A stretch of DNA of 64,000 bases, taken from Paraburkholderia sp. C35. GTDB lineage: Bacteria; Pseudomonadota; Gammaproteobacteria; Burkholderiales; Burkholderiaceae. Every line of letters starts with the position of its first letter. Position 1 is the first letter of the stretch. Below, in pieces: positions 1 through 8,089 of this stretch. The notes under the pieces are model-generated. The model searched no databases and had not been told where the DNA came from. It was given only the letters and a program-made list of their open reading frames with translations. The stretch covers positions 27,602 to 91,601 of the forward strand of contig NZ_QBUY01000020.1 in NCBI RefSeq assembly GCF_003121405.1, given 5' to 3'. Made by a program: the position numbers and the translations under genes.

Positions 1-582
1 GGTCCCACTTCGGGCGACCGCTCAAACAACGGCCCAAACGCCGCCAGCGAAGAAGTCACCTACACGCGCTCGCATCGCCAACCCGGCGAAAGCAAACCCG
101 CCGATGCCGCGAAACGCGCTTCACAACGTCCCGCACGCTCGCTCAAAGGCCGCGCGCTCGGCTATCTCTCGCGTCGTGAGTACAGCCGCGCGGAGTTGTC
201 GCGCAAGCTCGCGCCATACGTGGAAGAGGGCGACTCAATTGAAACGCTGCTGGATTCGCTCGAGAGCGAAGGCTGGCTGTCGGATTCCCGTTTTGCCGAA
301 AGCCTGCTTCATCGGCGTGCGTCGCGCATGGGCGCGGGCCGCATCGTTAACGAACTGAAGCGTCATGCCGTCGACCAGACGCTGGTCGAAGAAGTCAGCG
401 CGCAATTGAAGGAAACCGAGCTGGCGCGCGCTCAGGCTGTCTGGCGCAAAAAATTCGGCGCGCTGCCCGAAACACCTAACGAACGTGCAAAGCAAGCCCG
501 CTTTCTTGCGACGCGCGGCTTTTCGCAGGGAATCATCGGGAAAATTCTCAAGGGTATCGACGAAGACTGGGCGTCGGAATAA
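1..582 (+). CDS. recX: RecX regulatory protein, 5' end outside window
   Basis: This is the C-terminal 193 residues of a RecX-family protein, which modulates RecA filaments in recombination and the SOS response. The reading frame is open from the first base, so the true start lies upstream of the window. RecX-like helical repeats are visible, for example GRALGYLSRREYSRAELSRK and ESEGWLSDSRFAESLLHRRA, followed by a third repeat ending in FLATRGFSQGIIGKIL. The visible N-terminal 45 or so residues are polar and low-complexity and precede the conserved core. RecA usually lies just upstream in this group, but it is not in the window. Family call is secure; the start cannot be seen. Confidence 0.9.
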   Translation, partial: GPTSGDRSNNGPNAASEEVTYTRSHRQPGESKPADAAKRASQRPARSLKGRALGYLSRREYSRAELSRKLAPYVEEGDSIETLLDSLESEGWLSDSRFAESLLHRRASRMGAGRIVNELKRHAVDQTLVEEVSAQLKETELARAQAVWRKKFGALPETPNERAKQARFLATRGFSQGIIGKILKGIDEDWASE

Positions 583-743
583 GCCACTTAGGCGCCTGCT
601 GCACTGCACGATACGCAAAGCCGTACCGCACGTCTATCGAGCCGCTCAAACCCAATCCCAGCAAGGGTTTGCCAGCTTCGTCCAGTCTCAAATACCCAGT
701 ATGCTAAAATTCATTGGTTCTTCAATCCGGCCTTTGTTCTCGC

Positions 744-1493
744 ATGCCGCTCTCCCCGCCCGTGTCCCGACAGTTGCGCCATCGCCGCGCAATCAGAGCG
801 GAGGCATTTGAGCGCGAAGATGGTTTGTGGGATATCGAGGCATGCCTCACCGACGAAAAGCCACGTGATGTGACGCTTGCGTCGGGTGTCCGGCCGAACG
901 GTTCGCCGATCCATGAACTCTGGCTCCGCATCACGATCGATCGCAAGCTCAATGTCGTCGACGCCGAAGCGTCGTCCGACTGGGTTCCGTATCCCGGTCT
1001 GTGTGAAGCCTCCAATCCCGCCTATCGTGCCCTCATCGGGCTCAATCTCTTCCATAACTTCCGTCGCGATGCTGCCCGTTTGCTGGCCGGCACGGCTGGC
1101 TGCACGCATCTCACCGAGTTGTGCGCAATCTTGCCTACTGCCGCCATCCAGGCGTTTGCTGGCGACGTATGGAACACGGATAAAGGCAGGCCAGGAAGCG
1201 AGGGGCCCGCGAGTTCGCCCAGTGGATCAGCAGACGGCTCAGCCCACGGCACGCAAGGCAGCACCGGACAAGACGCCAAAGACAACGCTTCGAGCGAGCA
1301 AGCAACCCAACACGCAAGCGAGCAACCAAACGACAAACCGCCATTCCAGTTGGGCCGCTGCCACGCGCTGCGGTTCGATGGCGAGGCGGTGCGACAGTTT
1401 TATCCGCGCTGGTACGGCCACGCGCCGCGTTCAGCGGATCGCGCGGATGCCGCACCCGAAGGCACGTCCGTGAAAGCGGCGCGTCCCGAGTAA
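744..1493 (+). CDS. DUF2889 family protein with low-complexity insertion
   Basis: A 249-residue protein of unknown function that I recognise as DUF2889, commonly found between recX and sucC in Burkholderia-type genomes. The N-terminal part (residues 8-145) carries the conserved RHRRAIRAEAFEREDGLWDI start and a GLCEASNPAYRALIGLNL block with FHNFRRDAARLLAG. The closing motif GRCHALRFDGEAVRQFYPRW sits at residues 204-223. Between them residues 147-200 form a Ser/Gly/Gln/Asp-rich hydrophilic stretch that looks disordered. I chose the ATG at 744; the frame is open to a TTG at 714, but the conserved region begins after 744. No catalytic function can be assigned. Confidence 0.8.
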   Translation: MPLSPPVSRQLRHRRAIRAEAFEREDGLWDIEACLTDEKPRDVTLASGVRPNGSPIHELWLRITIDRKLNVVDAEASSDWVPYPGLCEASNPAYRALIGLNLFHNFRRDAARLLAGTAGCTHLTELCAILPTAAIQAFAGDVWNTDKGRPGSEGPASSPSGSADGSAHGTQGSTGQDAKDNASSEQATQHASEQPNDKPPFQLGRCHALRFDGEAVRQFYPRWYGHAPRSADRADAAPEGTSVKAARPE

Positions 1494-1548
1494 GCGGCCC
1501 AGCCGGAAGCGAAGTTCAATCCAACTCTCAGACTGAAGGGAATCACGC

Positions 1549-2718
1549 ATGAAGATTCACGAGTACCAGGGTAAGGAAATCCTGCGGAAATTCGGAGTCG
1601 CGGTACCGCGCGGCAAGCCGGTCTTCTCGGTGGATGATGCGGTCAAGGCCGCTGAAGAGCTCGGCGGCCCGGTGTGGGTCGTCAAGGCTCAGATCCACGC
1701 GGGTGGCCGTGGTAAGGGTGGCGGCGTGAAGGTCGCGAAGTCGCTGGAACAGGTTCGTGAATACTCGAACCAGATCCTCGGCATGCAGCTCGTCACGCAC
1801 CAGACTGGCCCGGAAGGCCAGAAGGTGAATCGCCTGCTGATCGAAGAAGGCGCTGACATCAAGAAGGAACTGTATGTCGGTCTGGTGATCGATCGCGTTT
1901 CGCAGAAGATCGTCGTGATGGCGTCGAGCGAAGGCGGCATGGACGTCGAAGAAGTCGCGGAAAAGACGCCTGAGCTGATCCACAAGATCGCTGTCGATCC
2001 GTCGACGGGTCTGAAGGACGCTGAAGCCGACGAACTCGCAACGAAGATCGGCGTTCCCGCTGCTTCGCTGCCGCAAGCGCGCGCGATCCTGCAAGGCCTG
2101 TACAAGGCATTCTGGGAAACGGACGCATCGCTGGCCGAAATCAACCCGCTGATCCTGACGGGCGACGGCAAGGTCATCGCACTGGACGCCAAGTTCAACG
2201 TCGATTCGAACGCACTGTTCCGTCATCCGGAAATCGTCGCGTATCGCGATCTGGACGAAGAAGATCCGGCTGAAGTCGAAGCGTCGAAGTTCGACCTCGC
2301 GTACATCTCGCTCGACGGCAACATCGGCTGTCTGGTGAACGGCGCTGGTCTGGCGATGGCGACGATGGACACCATCAAGCTGTTCGGCGGCGAACCGGCG
2401 AACTTCCTGGACGTCGGCGGTGGCGCGACGACCGAGAAGGTCACGGAAGCGTTCAAGCTGATGCTGAAGAACCCGAACCTGACGGCGATTCTCGTCAACA
2501 TCTTCGGCGGCATCATGCGTTGCGACGTGATCGCGGAAGGCGTGATCGCAGCTTCGAAGGCGGTCGATCTGCAAGTGCCGCTCGTCGTGCGCATGAAGGG
2601 CACGAACGAAGACCTCGGCAAGAAGATGCTGGCCGATTCCGGCCTGCCGATCATCTCGGCAGACAGCATGGAAGAAGCTGCGCAGAAGGTCGTCGCGGCT
2701 GCCGCAGGCAAGGCCTGA
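1549..2718 (+). CDS. sucC: Succinyl-CoA synthetase (ADP-forming) beta subunit
   Basis: Beta subunit of the TCA-cycle enzyme that converts succinyl-CoA plus ADP and phosphate to succinate, CoA and ATP in the cytoplasm. At 389 residues it has the usual length. It starts with [17 protein letters not shown] and has the ATP-grasp domain ([15 protein letters not shown] near residue 46) and the CoA-ligase half with [19 protein letters not shown] and [16 protein letters not shown]. The ATG at 1549 follows a purine-rich GAAGGGAATCACGC. It is followed 114 bp later by sucD, so the two form an operon. Confidence 0.98.
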   Translation: MKIHEYQGKEILRKFGVAVPRGKPVFSVDDAVKAAEELGGPVWVVKAQIHAGGRGKGGGVKVAKSLEQVREYSNQILGMQLVTHQTGPEGQKVNRLLIEEGADIKKELYVGLVIDRVSQKIVVMASSEGGMDVEEVAEKTPELIHKIAVDPSTGLKDAEADELATKIGVPAASLPQARAILQGLYKAFWETDASLAEINPLILTGDGKVIALDAKFNVDSNALFRHPEIVAYRDLDEEDPAEVEASKFDLAYISLDGNIGCLVNGAGLAMATMDTIKLFGGEPANFLDVGGGATTEKVTEAFKLMLKNPNLTAILVNIFGGIMRCDVIAEGVIAASKAVDLQVPLVVRMKGTNEDLGKKMLADSGLPIISADSMEEAAQKVVAAAAGKA

Positions 2719-2764
2719 TCGCCCCGGCGCATATCACCGGATTACGAATGGCGGCGCGCGAGCG

Positions 2765-2790
2765 TCGCGGGCAAACGCTATTTGCCGCGC
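2765..2790 (+). other. Intercistronic stem-loop between sucC and sucD
   Basis: GGCAAA at 2770-2775 pairs with TTTGCC at 2781-2786 across a 5-base loop, and flanking CGCG-type bases extend the stem with a bulge. There is no U tract, so it is not an intrinsic terminator. It may affect mRNA processing or the sucC:sucD ratio. It is the only evident structure in the 114-bp spacer. Confidence 0.3.
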
Positions 2791-2832
2791 GGGACGCGTT
2801 GAGCGCGCCACCAAACGAACAGAGGTCAATAC

Positions 2833-3714
2833 ATGTCGATTCTGATCAACAAAGACACCAAGGTCATCACGCAGGGCATCACCGGCAAGACCGGTCAGTT
2901 CCACACGCGCGCATGCCGTGAATACGCAAACGGCCGCGAAGCATTCGTCGCGGGCGTGAACCCCAAGAAGGCTGGCGAAGACTTCGAAGGCATTCCTATC
3001 TACGCTAGCGTGAAGGAAGCCAAGGAAGAAACGGGCGCGACCGTCTCGGTCATCTACGTGCCGCCCGCAGGCGCCGCTGCTGCAATCTGGGAAGCCGTCG
3101 AAGCCGATCTCGATCTCGCGATCTGCATCACGGAAGGCATCCCCGTTCGCGACATGATCGAAGTCAAGGACCGTATGCGCCGCGAAGGCCGCAAGACGCT
3201 GCTCCTCGGACCGAACTGCCCGGGCACGATCACACCGGACGAACTGAAGATCGGCATCATGCCGGGTCACATCCACCGCAAGGGCCGCATCGGCGTCGTG
3301 TCGCGTTCGGGCACGCTGACGTATGAAGCAGTCGGCCAGCTGACGGCGATCGGCCTCGGCCAGGCGTCGGCAGTCGGTATCGGCGGCGACCCGATCAACG
3401 GTCTGAAGCACATCGACGTCATGAAGATGTTCAACGACGATCCCGAAACGGACGCCGTGATCATGATCGGTGAAATCGGCGGCCCGGACGAAGCGAACGC
3501 TGCGTACTGGATCAAGGACAACATGAAGAAGCCGGTGGTTGGCTTCATCGCTGGCGTCACGGCGCCTCCGGGCAAGCGCATGGGCCACGCCGGCGCGCTG
3601 ATCTCGGGCGGTGCGGACACGGCTGATGCCAAGCTGGAAATCATGGACGCCTGCGGTATCAAGGTCACGAAGAACCCGTCGGAAATGGCGCGTCTTCTGA
3701 AGGCGATGCTGTAA
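2833..3714 (+). CDS. sucD: Succinyl-CoA synthetase alpha subunit
   Basis: Alpha subunit of succinyl-CoA synthetase, partner of the upstream sucC product; it binds CoA and carries the phosphorylated histidine. The 293-residue protein starts [20 protein letters not shown] and keeps the CoA-binding Rossmann part, the [12 protein letters not shown] block and the [11 protein letters not shown] loop that holds the active-site His. The intrinsic terminator at 3803-3836 ends the sucCD transcript. Confidence 0.98.
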   Translation: MSILINKDTKVITQGITGKTGQFHTRACREYANGREAFVAGVNPKKAGEDFEGIPIYASVKEAKEETGATVSVIYVPPAGAAAAIWEAVEADLDLAICITEGIPVRDMIEVKDRMRREGRKTLLLGPNCPGTITPDELKIGIMPGHIHRKGRIGVVSRSGTLTYEAVGQLTAIGLGQASAVGIGGDPINGLKHIDVMKMFNDDPETDAVIMIGEIGGPDEANAAYWIKDNMKKPVVGFIAGVTAPPGKRMGHAGALISGGADTADAKLEIMDACGIKVTKNPSEMARLLKAML

Positions 3715-3737
3715 GAAGTGTTGCGATGAGCTCAAGA

Positions 3738-3763
3738 AACGTCGGCTGCCGTTGACGTTTTTT
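3738..3763 (+). terminator. Weak hairpin with T tract after sucD
   Basis: AACGTC (3738-3743) pairs with GACGTT (3754-3759) across a 10-base loop and is followed by four T. It is a short, weak terminator-like hairpin upstream of the much stronger one at 3803-3836. Confidence 0.35.
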
Positions 3764-3802
3764 GATACGCTTACGAAGTCCTTTCGTAAGACGCAATGAG
3801 AA

Positions 3803-3836
3803 GCGAGGGAGCGAGCAATTGCTCCCTCGCTTTTTT
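3803..3836 (+). terminator. Intrinsic terminator of sucCD
   Basis: A 10-bp perfect stem, GCGAGGGAGC (3803-3812) with GCTCCCTCGC (3821-3830), has an 8-base loop and is followed by six T at 3831-3836. It lies between sucD and the TerC-type gene, so it separates the two transcription units. Confidence 0.9.
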
Positions 3837-3874
3837 GTTGCCGTTTGCTTTCGCTACCTTCTATCCTGCTTTCC

Positions 3875-4600
3875 ATGCTCGAATTCCTCACCACGCTCCA
3901 TTGGGGCGCCGTCTTCCAGATCATCGTCATCGACATCCTGCTGGGTGGCGATAACGCGGTCGTGATCGCGCTCGCCTGCCGCAACCTGCCGCCCGCGCAG
4001 CGCACCAAGGGCGTGCTGTGGGGAACGCTCGGCGCGATCGTGCTGCGGGTGGCGCTGATCGCGTTTGCCGTCGTGCTGCTCGACGTGCCGCTGCTCAAGT
4101 TCGCGGGCGGCGTGCTGCTGCTGTGGATCGGCGTGCGCCTGCTGGCGCCCGCGCCCGACGCGCACGCGAACGTCAAACCCGCCGACAAGCTGCTCACCGC
4201 CGTCAAAACCATCATCGTCGCCGACGCCGTGATGAGCCTCGACAACGTGATCGCGATTGCCGGCGCTGCCGAAGCTGCCGAGCCGCATCACCGCATCGCG
4301 CTCGTCGTGTTCGGGCTGATCGTCAGCATTCCGCTGATCGTCTGGGGCAGCCAGCTGGTGCTGAAGTTGCTGGACCGTTATCCCGTCGTCGTCACGTTCG
4401 GCGGTGCGCTGCTCGGCTGGATCGCGGGCGGCCTGATCATCAACGACCCGGCAGGCGACCGCTGGCCGGTGCTCGATACGCCTGTGGCCGAGTACGGCAT
4501 GAGCATCGCCTGTGCGCTGTTCGTCGTGATCGTCGGATACGCGATGAAACGGCGCAATGCACACCGGATCGCCGGCGATACGCCACCCGGCGCGCACTGA
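3875..4600 (+). CDS. TerC family integral membrane protein
   Basis: A 241-residue polytopic membrane protein of the TerC/YjbE family. Members are linked to tellurite resistance and metal-ion (manganese) export or homeostasis at the inner membrane. The family signature LLGGDNAVVIALACRNLP lies near residues 22-39, and the second repeat AVMSLDNVIAIAGAAEAAEP near residues 111-130; the acidic residues in these two motifs are the conserved ones. I use the ATG at 3875; the longer frame from 3845 begins with a poor non-ATG codon. It is flanked by terminators and appears monocistronic. The actual substrate is not shown by the sequence. Confidence 0.85.
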   Translation: MLEFLTTLHWGAVFQIIVIDILLGGDNAVVIALACRNLPPAQRTKGVLWGTLGAIVLRVALIAFAVVLLDVPLLKFAGGVLLLWIGVRLLAPAPDAHANVKPADKLLTAVKTIIVADAVMSLDNVIAIAGAAEAAEPHHRIALVVFGLIVSIPLIVWGSQLVLKLLDRYPVVVTFGGALLGWIAGGLIINDPAGDRWPVLDTPVAEYGMSIACALFVVIVGYAMKRRNAHRIAGDTPPGAH

Positions 4601-4684
4601 CTGCGTTCACTTTACCGACGCCTTTGAGCGGCCACCATTAGCCATTCGGCCGACTGCCGGCGCCATGCACGGCTCGCTACGATC

Positions 4685-4725
4685 GAAGCGCCTGTCCTGA
4701 TTCCCGGGGCAGGCGCTTTCGTTTT
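4685..4725 (+). terminator. Intrinsic terminator of terC-type gene
   Basis: GAAGCGCCTG (4685-4694) pairs with CAGGCGCTTTC (4710-4720), giving a stem of about 10 bp, followed by a short T-rich run GTTTT. It lies immediately upstream of the pilin ribosome binding site at 4726-4730, so transcription of the pilin may start downstream of it or depend on read-through. Confidence 0.65.
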
Positions 4726-4738
4726 GAGGAGTCTGCCG

Positions 4739-5356
4739 ATGATCGCAACCGTTGCCCTTGCTTCACTGTCCACGCTTTACGCGCCCTGGCTGCGCGCCCG
4801 CCTGCCGCGCCCATGGCCTGTCCCGCTCGCCCGTGTCCGGCGTTCGTGGGGCTTCACATTGATCGAATTGATGATCGTGCTGGCGATCGTCGGTGTGATT
4901 GCGGCGTATGCCATTCCTGCTTACCAGGACTATCTGGCCCGCAGCCGAGTCGGGGAGGGCTTGTCGCTCGCGTCGGCGGCGCAGCTGGCTGTTGGCGAGA
5001 ACGCCGGCAGCGGCAATGCCTTCGGCAGTGGCTACGCATCGCCGCCCGCCACGCGTAACGTCCAGTCCATCCATATCGACGACGACACCGGCCAGATTAC
5101 CGTTGCCTTTACGGCCCGCGTGGCCGACGACGGGTCGAACACGATCGTCTTCGTGCCGTCCGCACCTGACAGCGCCGACACGCCGACGGCCCGCGTCGCG
5201 CTGGCGAAGGGCGCCGTGCAGAAGGGGACGATAACGTGGGAATGTTTTGCGGGTGGCAAGGCGGCCTCGTCGCTGCCGGCGCCGGGCGCAGGTCCGTTGC
5301 CCGCCGACGCGCCGACGCTGCCGTCCAATCTCGCACCGCCCGAGTGCCGTGGATGA
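4739..5356 (+). CDS. pilA: Type IV major pilin-like prepilin
   Basis: A type IV pilin precursor of 205 residues. The processing motif [21 protein letters not shown] is at residues 38-57, so PilD would cleave after Gly38 and N-methylate Phe1; Glu5 of the mature protein is present. The mature part is about 167 residues and ends in a two-cysteine region (CF near residue 167, CRG at the very end) typical of a pilin D-region. The stretch between the cysteines is rich in Ala, Ser and Pro. The ATG at 4739 is supported by GAGGA at 4726-4730. The 38-residue leader is unusually long and begins with its own hydrophobic segment. The next gene is a predicted pilin O-glycosyl ligase. Confidence 0.88.
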   Translation: MIATVALASLSTLYAPWLRARLPRPWPVPLARVRRSWGFTLIELMIVLAIVGVIAAYAIPAYQDYLARSRVGEGLSLASAAQLAVGENAGSGNAFGSGYASPPATRNVQSIHIDDDTGQITVAFTARVADDGSNTIVFVPSAPDSADTPTARVALAKGAVQKGTITWECFAGGKAASSLPAPGAGPLPADAPTLPSNLAPPECRG

Positions 5357-5470
5357 TCGGACGAGAGGGCTGCGTGAGCCGGGCATGAGCCCGGTATAAA
5401 GCGAACCCGCATCAAATGCCGCGGCAAAACTTCCCGTGCCGCGGCGGGATTCCGGGTTATTTCCGTCGCA

Positions 5471-5510
5471 CCGGCGCACAGCGCAAAGATTTTTTTGTAT
5501 AGTGCGCCGG
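5471..5510 (+). promoter_or_regulatory. Dyad around putative promoter of pglL
   Basis: CCGGCGCAC (5471-5479) and GTGCGCCGG (5502-5510) are a perfect 9-bp inverted repeat with a 22-base AT-rich centre that has seven T in a row and TATAGT at 5498-5503. The T run is inside the loop, so it is not a terminator. It could be an operator over the -10 element or a leader hairpin 22 bp upstream of the pglL ATG. Confidence 0.35.
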
Positions 5511-5532
5511 TTGCTGACGTCCCCGCCTACTC

Positions 5533-7326
5533 ATGCCCAACCCTTTCGCGCGCTATCTTTCACTGTTCTTATTGGCTTGTGCGTTGATCCTGCCGTATGC
5601 AGTCGTCAACCACACGTATCCGATTCCGACTTTCTACGCCGAGTTTACGGCGCTGTCACTGTACCTGCTGCTCGGCGCAGGCGTGGCGTTGCTCGGGTCT
5701 ACGGCACGGCCACGCGTTGCGTTCGCGTCGCCCGTGGTCGCGCTGGTGCCGCTGGGTTTCGGGCTCGTGCTGATCGCTCAGTCGATCGTGCTGCCCGTCG
5801 CGCAGCCTTCGATGAACTGGCTCGGTGCCGGCTTCCTGCTCGCTGCGTTCATGGCGGTGCATGCCGGTTTCGGTTTCAGTAGGGCGAATCTGACGGAAAA
5901 CGTCTTCACGGTCGCGGCGTTTGCGCTGGTCGTGGGCGGCCTTTTTGCGGTGTTCTGCCAGACCATCCAGCTGTTCCACCTGGAAGTGAAGGTGACGCCG
6001 CTGGTGGTCGCCTACAGCGTGATGACCGACCGTCGTCCGTTCGGCAACATGGCGCAGGCCAACCACCTCGCGACCTACATCGCGTTCGCGACAGCAGGCG
6101 CGATGTATCTGGTGCAGACGCGGCGTATCAACGTGTTTATCTGGCTCGTCGTGTCGGCGATCTTTTCGGCAGGTCTGGCCGTGACAGTGTCGCGCGGGCC
6201 GTGGCTGCAGATGTGCGTGATCGTCGTCGCGGGTTTCTGGATGGCGTTTGCCGAGCAGCGCCGCGATCCGTCGCGCCGCCGCAGCAATCGCGAGTGGCTG
6301 ATTCCCATCGTGCTTGCCGTGCTGTTCTTCGCGGTGAATGCAGCGATCCGCTGGGCCAACGTGCACTACAACCTGGGTCTCGCGCAGTCGGCTGCCGAGC
6401 GCATGAAGGACGCGAGCCAGATCGCGCCGCGTCTCGCGCTGTGGAAGTACGGCTGGACGATGTTTCGCACGCATCCGTTGCTGGGCGTGGGCTGGGGCGA
6501 ATTTCCGCGTTATCAGTTCGATCTGGTGAGATCGCTGGGCGGCGTCGAGATCGCCAACAACTCGCACGATATCTTCATCGATCTGCTCGCGAAGACGGGT
6601 TTGATCGGGCTAGGTATCGTGCTGCTCGGGCTGGGTGCGTGGTTCGTGCGCGTCGTGCGCGCGCCGCACACGGCTGCGCGCGTGTTCGGACTTGCGCTGA
6701 TCGGCGTGCTGGTGATGCATGCGCTCGTCGAGTATCCGCAGCAGTACATGTTCTTCCTGCTGCCGGCGATGTTCGTGATCGGTCTGCTCGATACGAAGCC
6801 GTTGCGTCTGATTCCGCGCGGCGTGTCGTTTGGTGCGTTTGCCGTGATCGTGTTCGGCGGGCTGGCTGCGCTGTATCCGATCTATCGCGACTATGCGCGT
6901 TCCGAAGTGCTGTATTACGGCTCGCGTCCGTTCGATCAGTATCGCGAAGATCCGTCGTTCCTGTTTGGCGCGTGGGGCGAGTACGGCATGGCGACGCTGT
7001 TGCCGATGAACTCGCAGGATCTCGAGCATAAGCTGGCGATGCATCGTCAGGCGTTGGCCTTGCTGCCTGGCGAAACCGTGCTGCGCCGTTATGCCGTGTT
7101 GCAGGCGTTGAAGGGCGACACAGACGGTGCATTCGATACCGTCGAGCGCCTGAAGATTTTTGCCGAGGAACTGCACGACTGGCCGTCGCAGCTTTCGTAT
7201 CTGTACGATTTGTGCGATCAGCAGAAGACGCTGGGTGCGTTCAAGGCCGAGTTGATGAAGAAATACGGCACGCCGCCGAAGGGCATCAACAATAACGATG
7301 ACGATGAGGGTGATGACGACGATTGA
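5533..7326 (+). CDS. pglL: PglL/Wzy-type O-oligosaccharyltransferase
   Basis: A 597-residue polytopic inner-membrane protein that most likely transfers a lipid-linked oligosaccharide to periplasmic proteins, including the adjacent pilin. About a dozen hydrophobic segments span residues 8-450. The Wzy/O-antigen-ligase hallmark region includes GNMAQANHLATYIAF (171-185), SRGPWLQ (220-226) and the loop NNSHDIFIDLLAKTGLIGLG (342-361), whose His345 matches the position of the histidine essential in PglL enzymes. The soluble C-terminal part (460-580) fits the Wzy_C_2 type domain of bacterial PglL. The protein ends in an acidic tail of mostly Asp (589-597). An O-antigen ligase (WaaL) is the alternative, but pilin adjacency and the C-terminal domain favour protein glycosylation. 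Confidence 0.85.
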   Translation: MPNPFARYLSLFLLACALILPYAVVNHTYPIPTFYAEFTALSLYLLLGAGVALLGSTARPRVAFASPVVALVPLGFGLVLIAQSIVLPVAQPSMNWLGAGFLLAAFMAVHAGFGFSRANLTENVFTVAAFALVVGGLFAVFCQTIQLFHLEVKVTPLVVAYSVMTDRRPFGNMAQANHLATYIAFATAGAMYLVQTRRINVFIWLVVSAIFSAGLAVTVSRGPWLQMCVIVVAGFWMAFAEQRRDPSRRRSNREWLIPIVLAVLFFAVNAAIRWANVHYNLGLAQSAAERMKDASQIAPRLALWKYGWTMFRTHPLLGVGWGEFPRYQFDLVRSLGGVEIANNSHDIFIDLLAKTGLIGLGIVLLGLGAWFVRVVRAPHTAARVFGLALIGVLVMHALVEYPQQYMFFLLPAMFVIGLLDTKPLRLIPRGVSFGAFAVIVFGGLAALYPIYRDYARSEVLYYGSRPFDQYREDPSFLFGAWGEYGMATLLPMNSQDLEHKLAMHRQALALLPGETVLRRYAVLQALKGDTDGAFDTVERLKIFAEELHDWPSQLSYLYDLCDQQKTLGAFKAELMKKYGTPPKGINNNDDDEGDDDD

Positions 7327-7378
7327 GGTATTGGCATCGTCGATCGACCAGGCGGCGCGTCGAACGCGCCGCATAACC

Positions 7379-7855
7379 TCACTCCGCCACCCAGTCGCCC
7401 GACTTCCCGCCGTGCTTTTCGAGCACGCGTACATCGGTGATCGTCATCCCGCGATCGACGGCCTTGCACATGTCGTAGACCGTCAGCAGTCCGACCTGCA
7501 CGGCCGTCAGCGCTTCCATCTCCACGCCTGTTCTCCCCAACGTCTCGACCTGCACGCGGCAATGCACCGCAGACGCCGCCTCGTCGAGTTTGAACTCCAC
7601 CGCGACGCGCGTCAGCGCGAGCGGATGACACAGTGGAATCAGATCGGCGGTGCGCTTCGCGCCCTGGATCGCGGCGATGCGCGCAATGCCGATCACGTCG
7701 CCTTTCTTCGCTTCGCCTTTGCGGATCAACTCGAACGTGGCCGGCAACATGCGGATCGTGCCGCACGCCACCGCGATGCGCTTCGTTTCCGCTTTGCCGC
7801 CGACATCGACCATATGCGCCTGGCCGGCTGCATCGAAATGTGTGAGTTCAGGCAT
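7379..7855 (-). CDS. moaC: Cyclic pyranopterin monophosphate synthase
   Basis: MoaC converts the MoaA product to cyclic pyranopterin monophosphate in molybdenum cofactor biosynthesis. At 158 residues it has the family length. The motifs DLIPLCHPL and [20 protein letters not shown], followed by MCKAVDRGM, are all present. It lies on the minus strand, convergent with pglL (53 bp between stops) and divergent from the M48 protease gene. No other molybdopterin gene is nearby in the window. Confidence 0.97.
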   Translation of the reverse strand: MPELTHFDAAGQAHMVDVGGKAETKRIAVACGTIRMLPATFELIRKGEAKKGDVIGIARIAAIQGAKRTADLIPLCHPLALTRVAVEFKLDEAASAVHCRVQVETLGRTGVEMEALTAVQVGLLTVYDMCKAVDRGMTITDVRVLEKHGGKSGDWVAE

Positions 7856-8089
7856 GGTTGGCTCCTTCAGAGGGCGCCTATCTTAGCAGTGCGAGCGGCG
7901 CGCGACAGTAGGGCGCGGCCCGGCGAGCAATCACGATAACGGCAACGCGCGTGTCCGGCAAAAGCCAGGACAGGCCGCACTCCAGGACATATAGCAAGTC
8001 GCGACGCTGTTGCCAGCCGTTACAATCGAAAGCAAGGCTGATTCCTTCCGGCTCCTTACGCCGCTTTCGATTTTCGCTCATTGCCCGCA

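Noticed and set aside
5377-5395. CCGGGC-ATGA-GCCCGG hairpin as pilA terminator
   Set aside because: The stem is good but has no T tract after it (TATAAAG), so it is not called a terminator.
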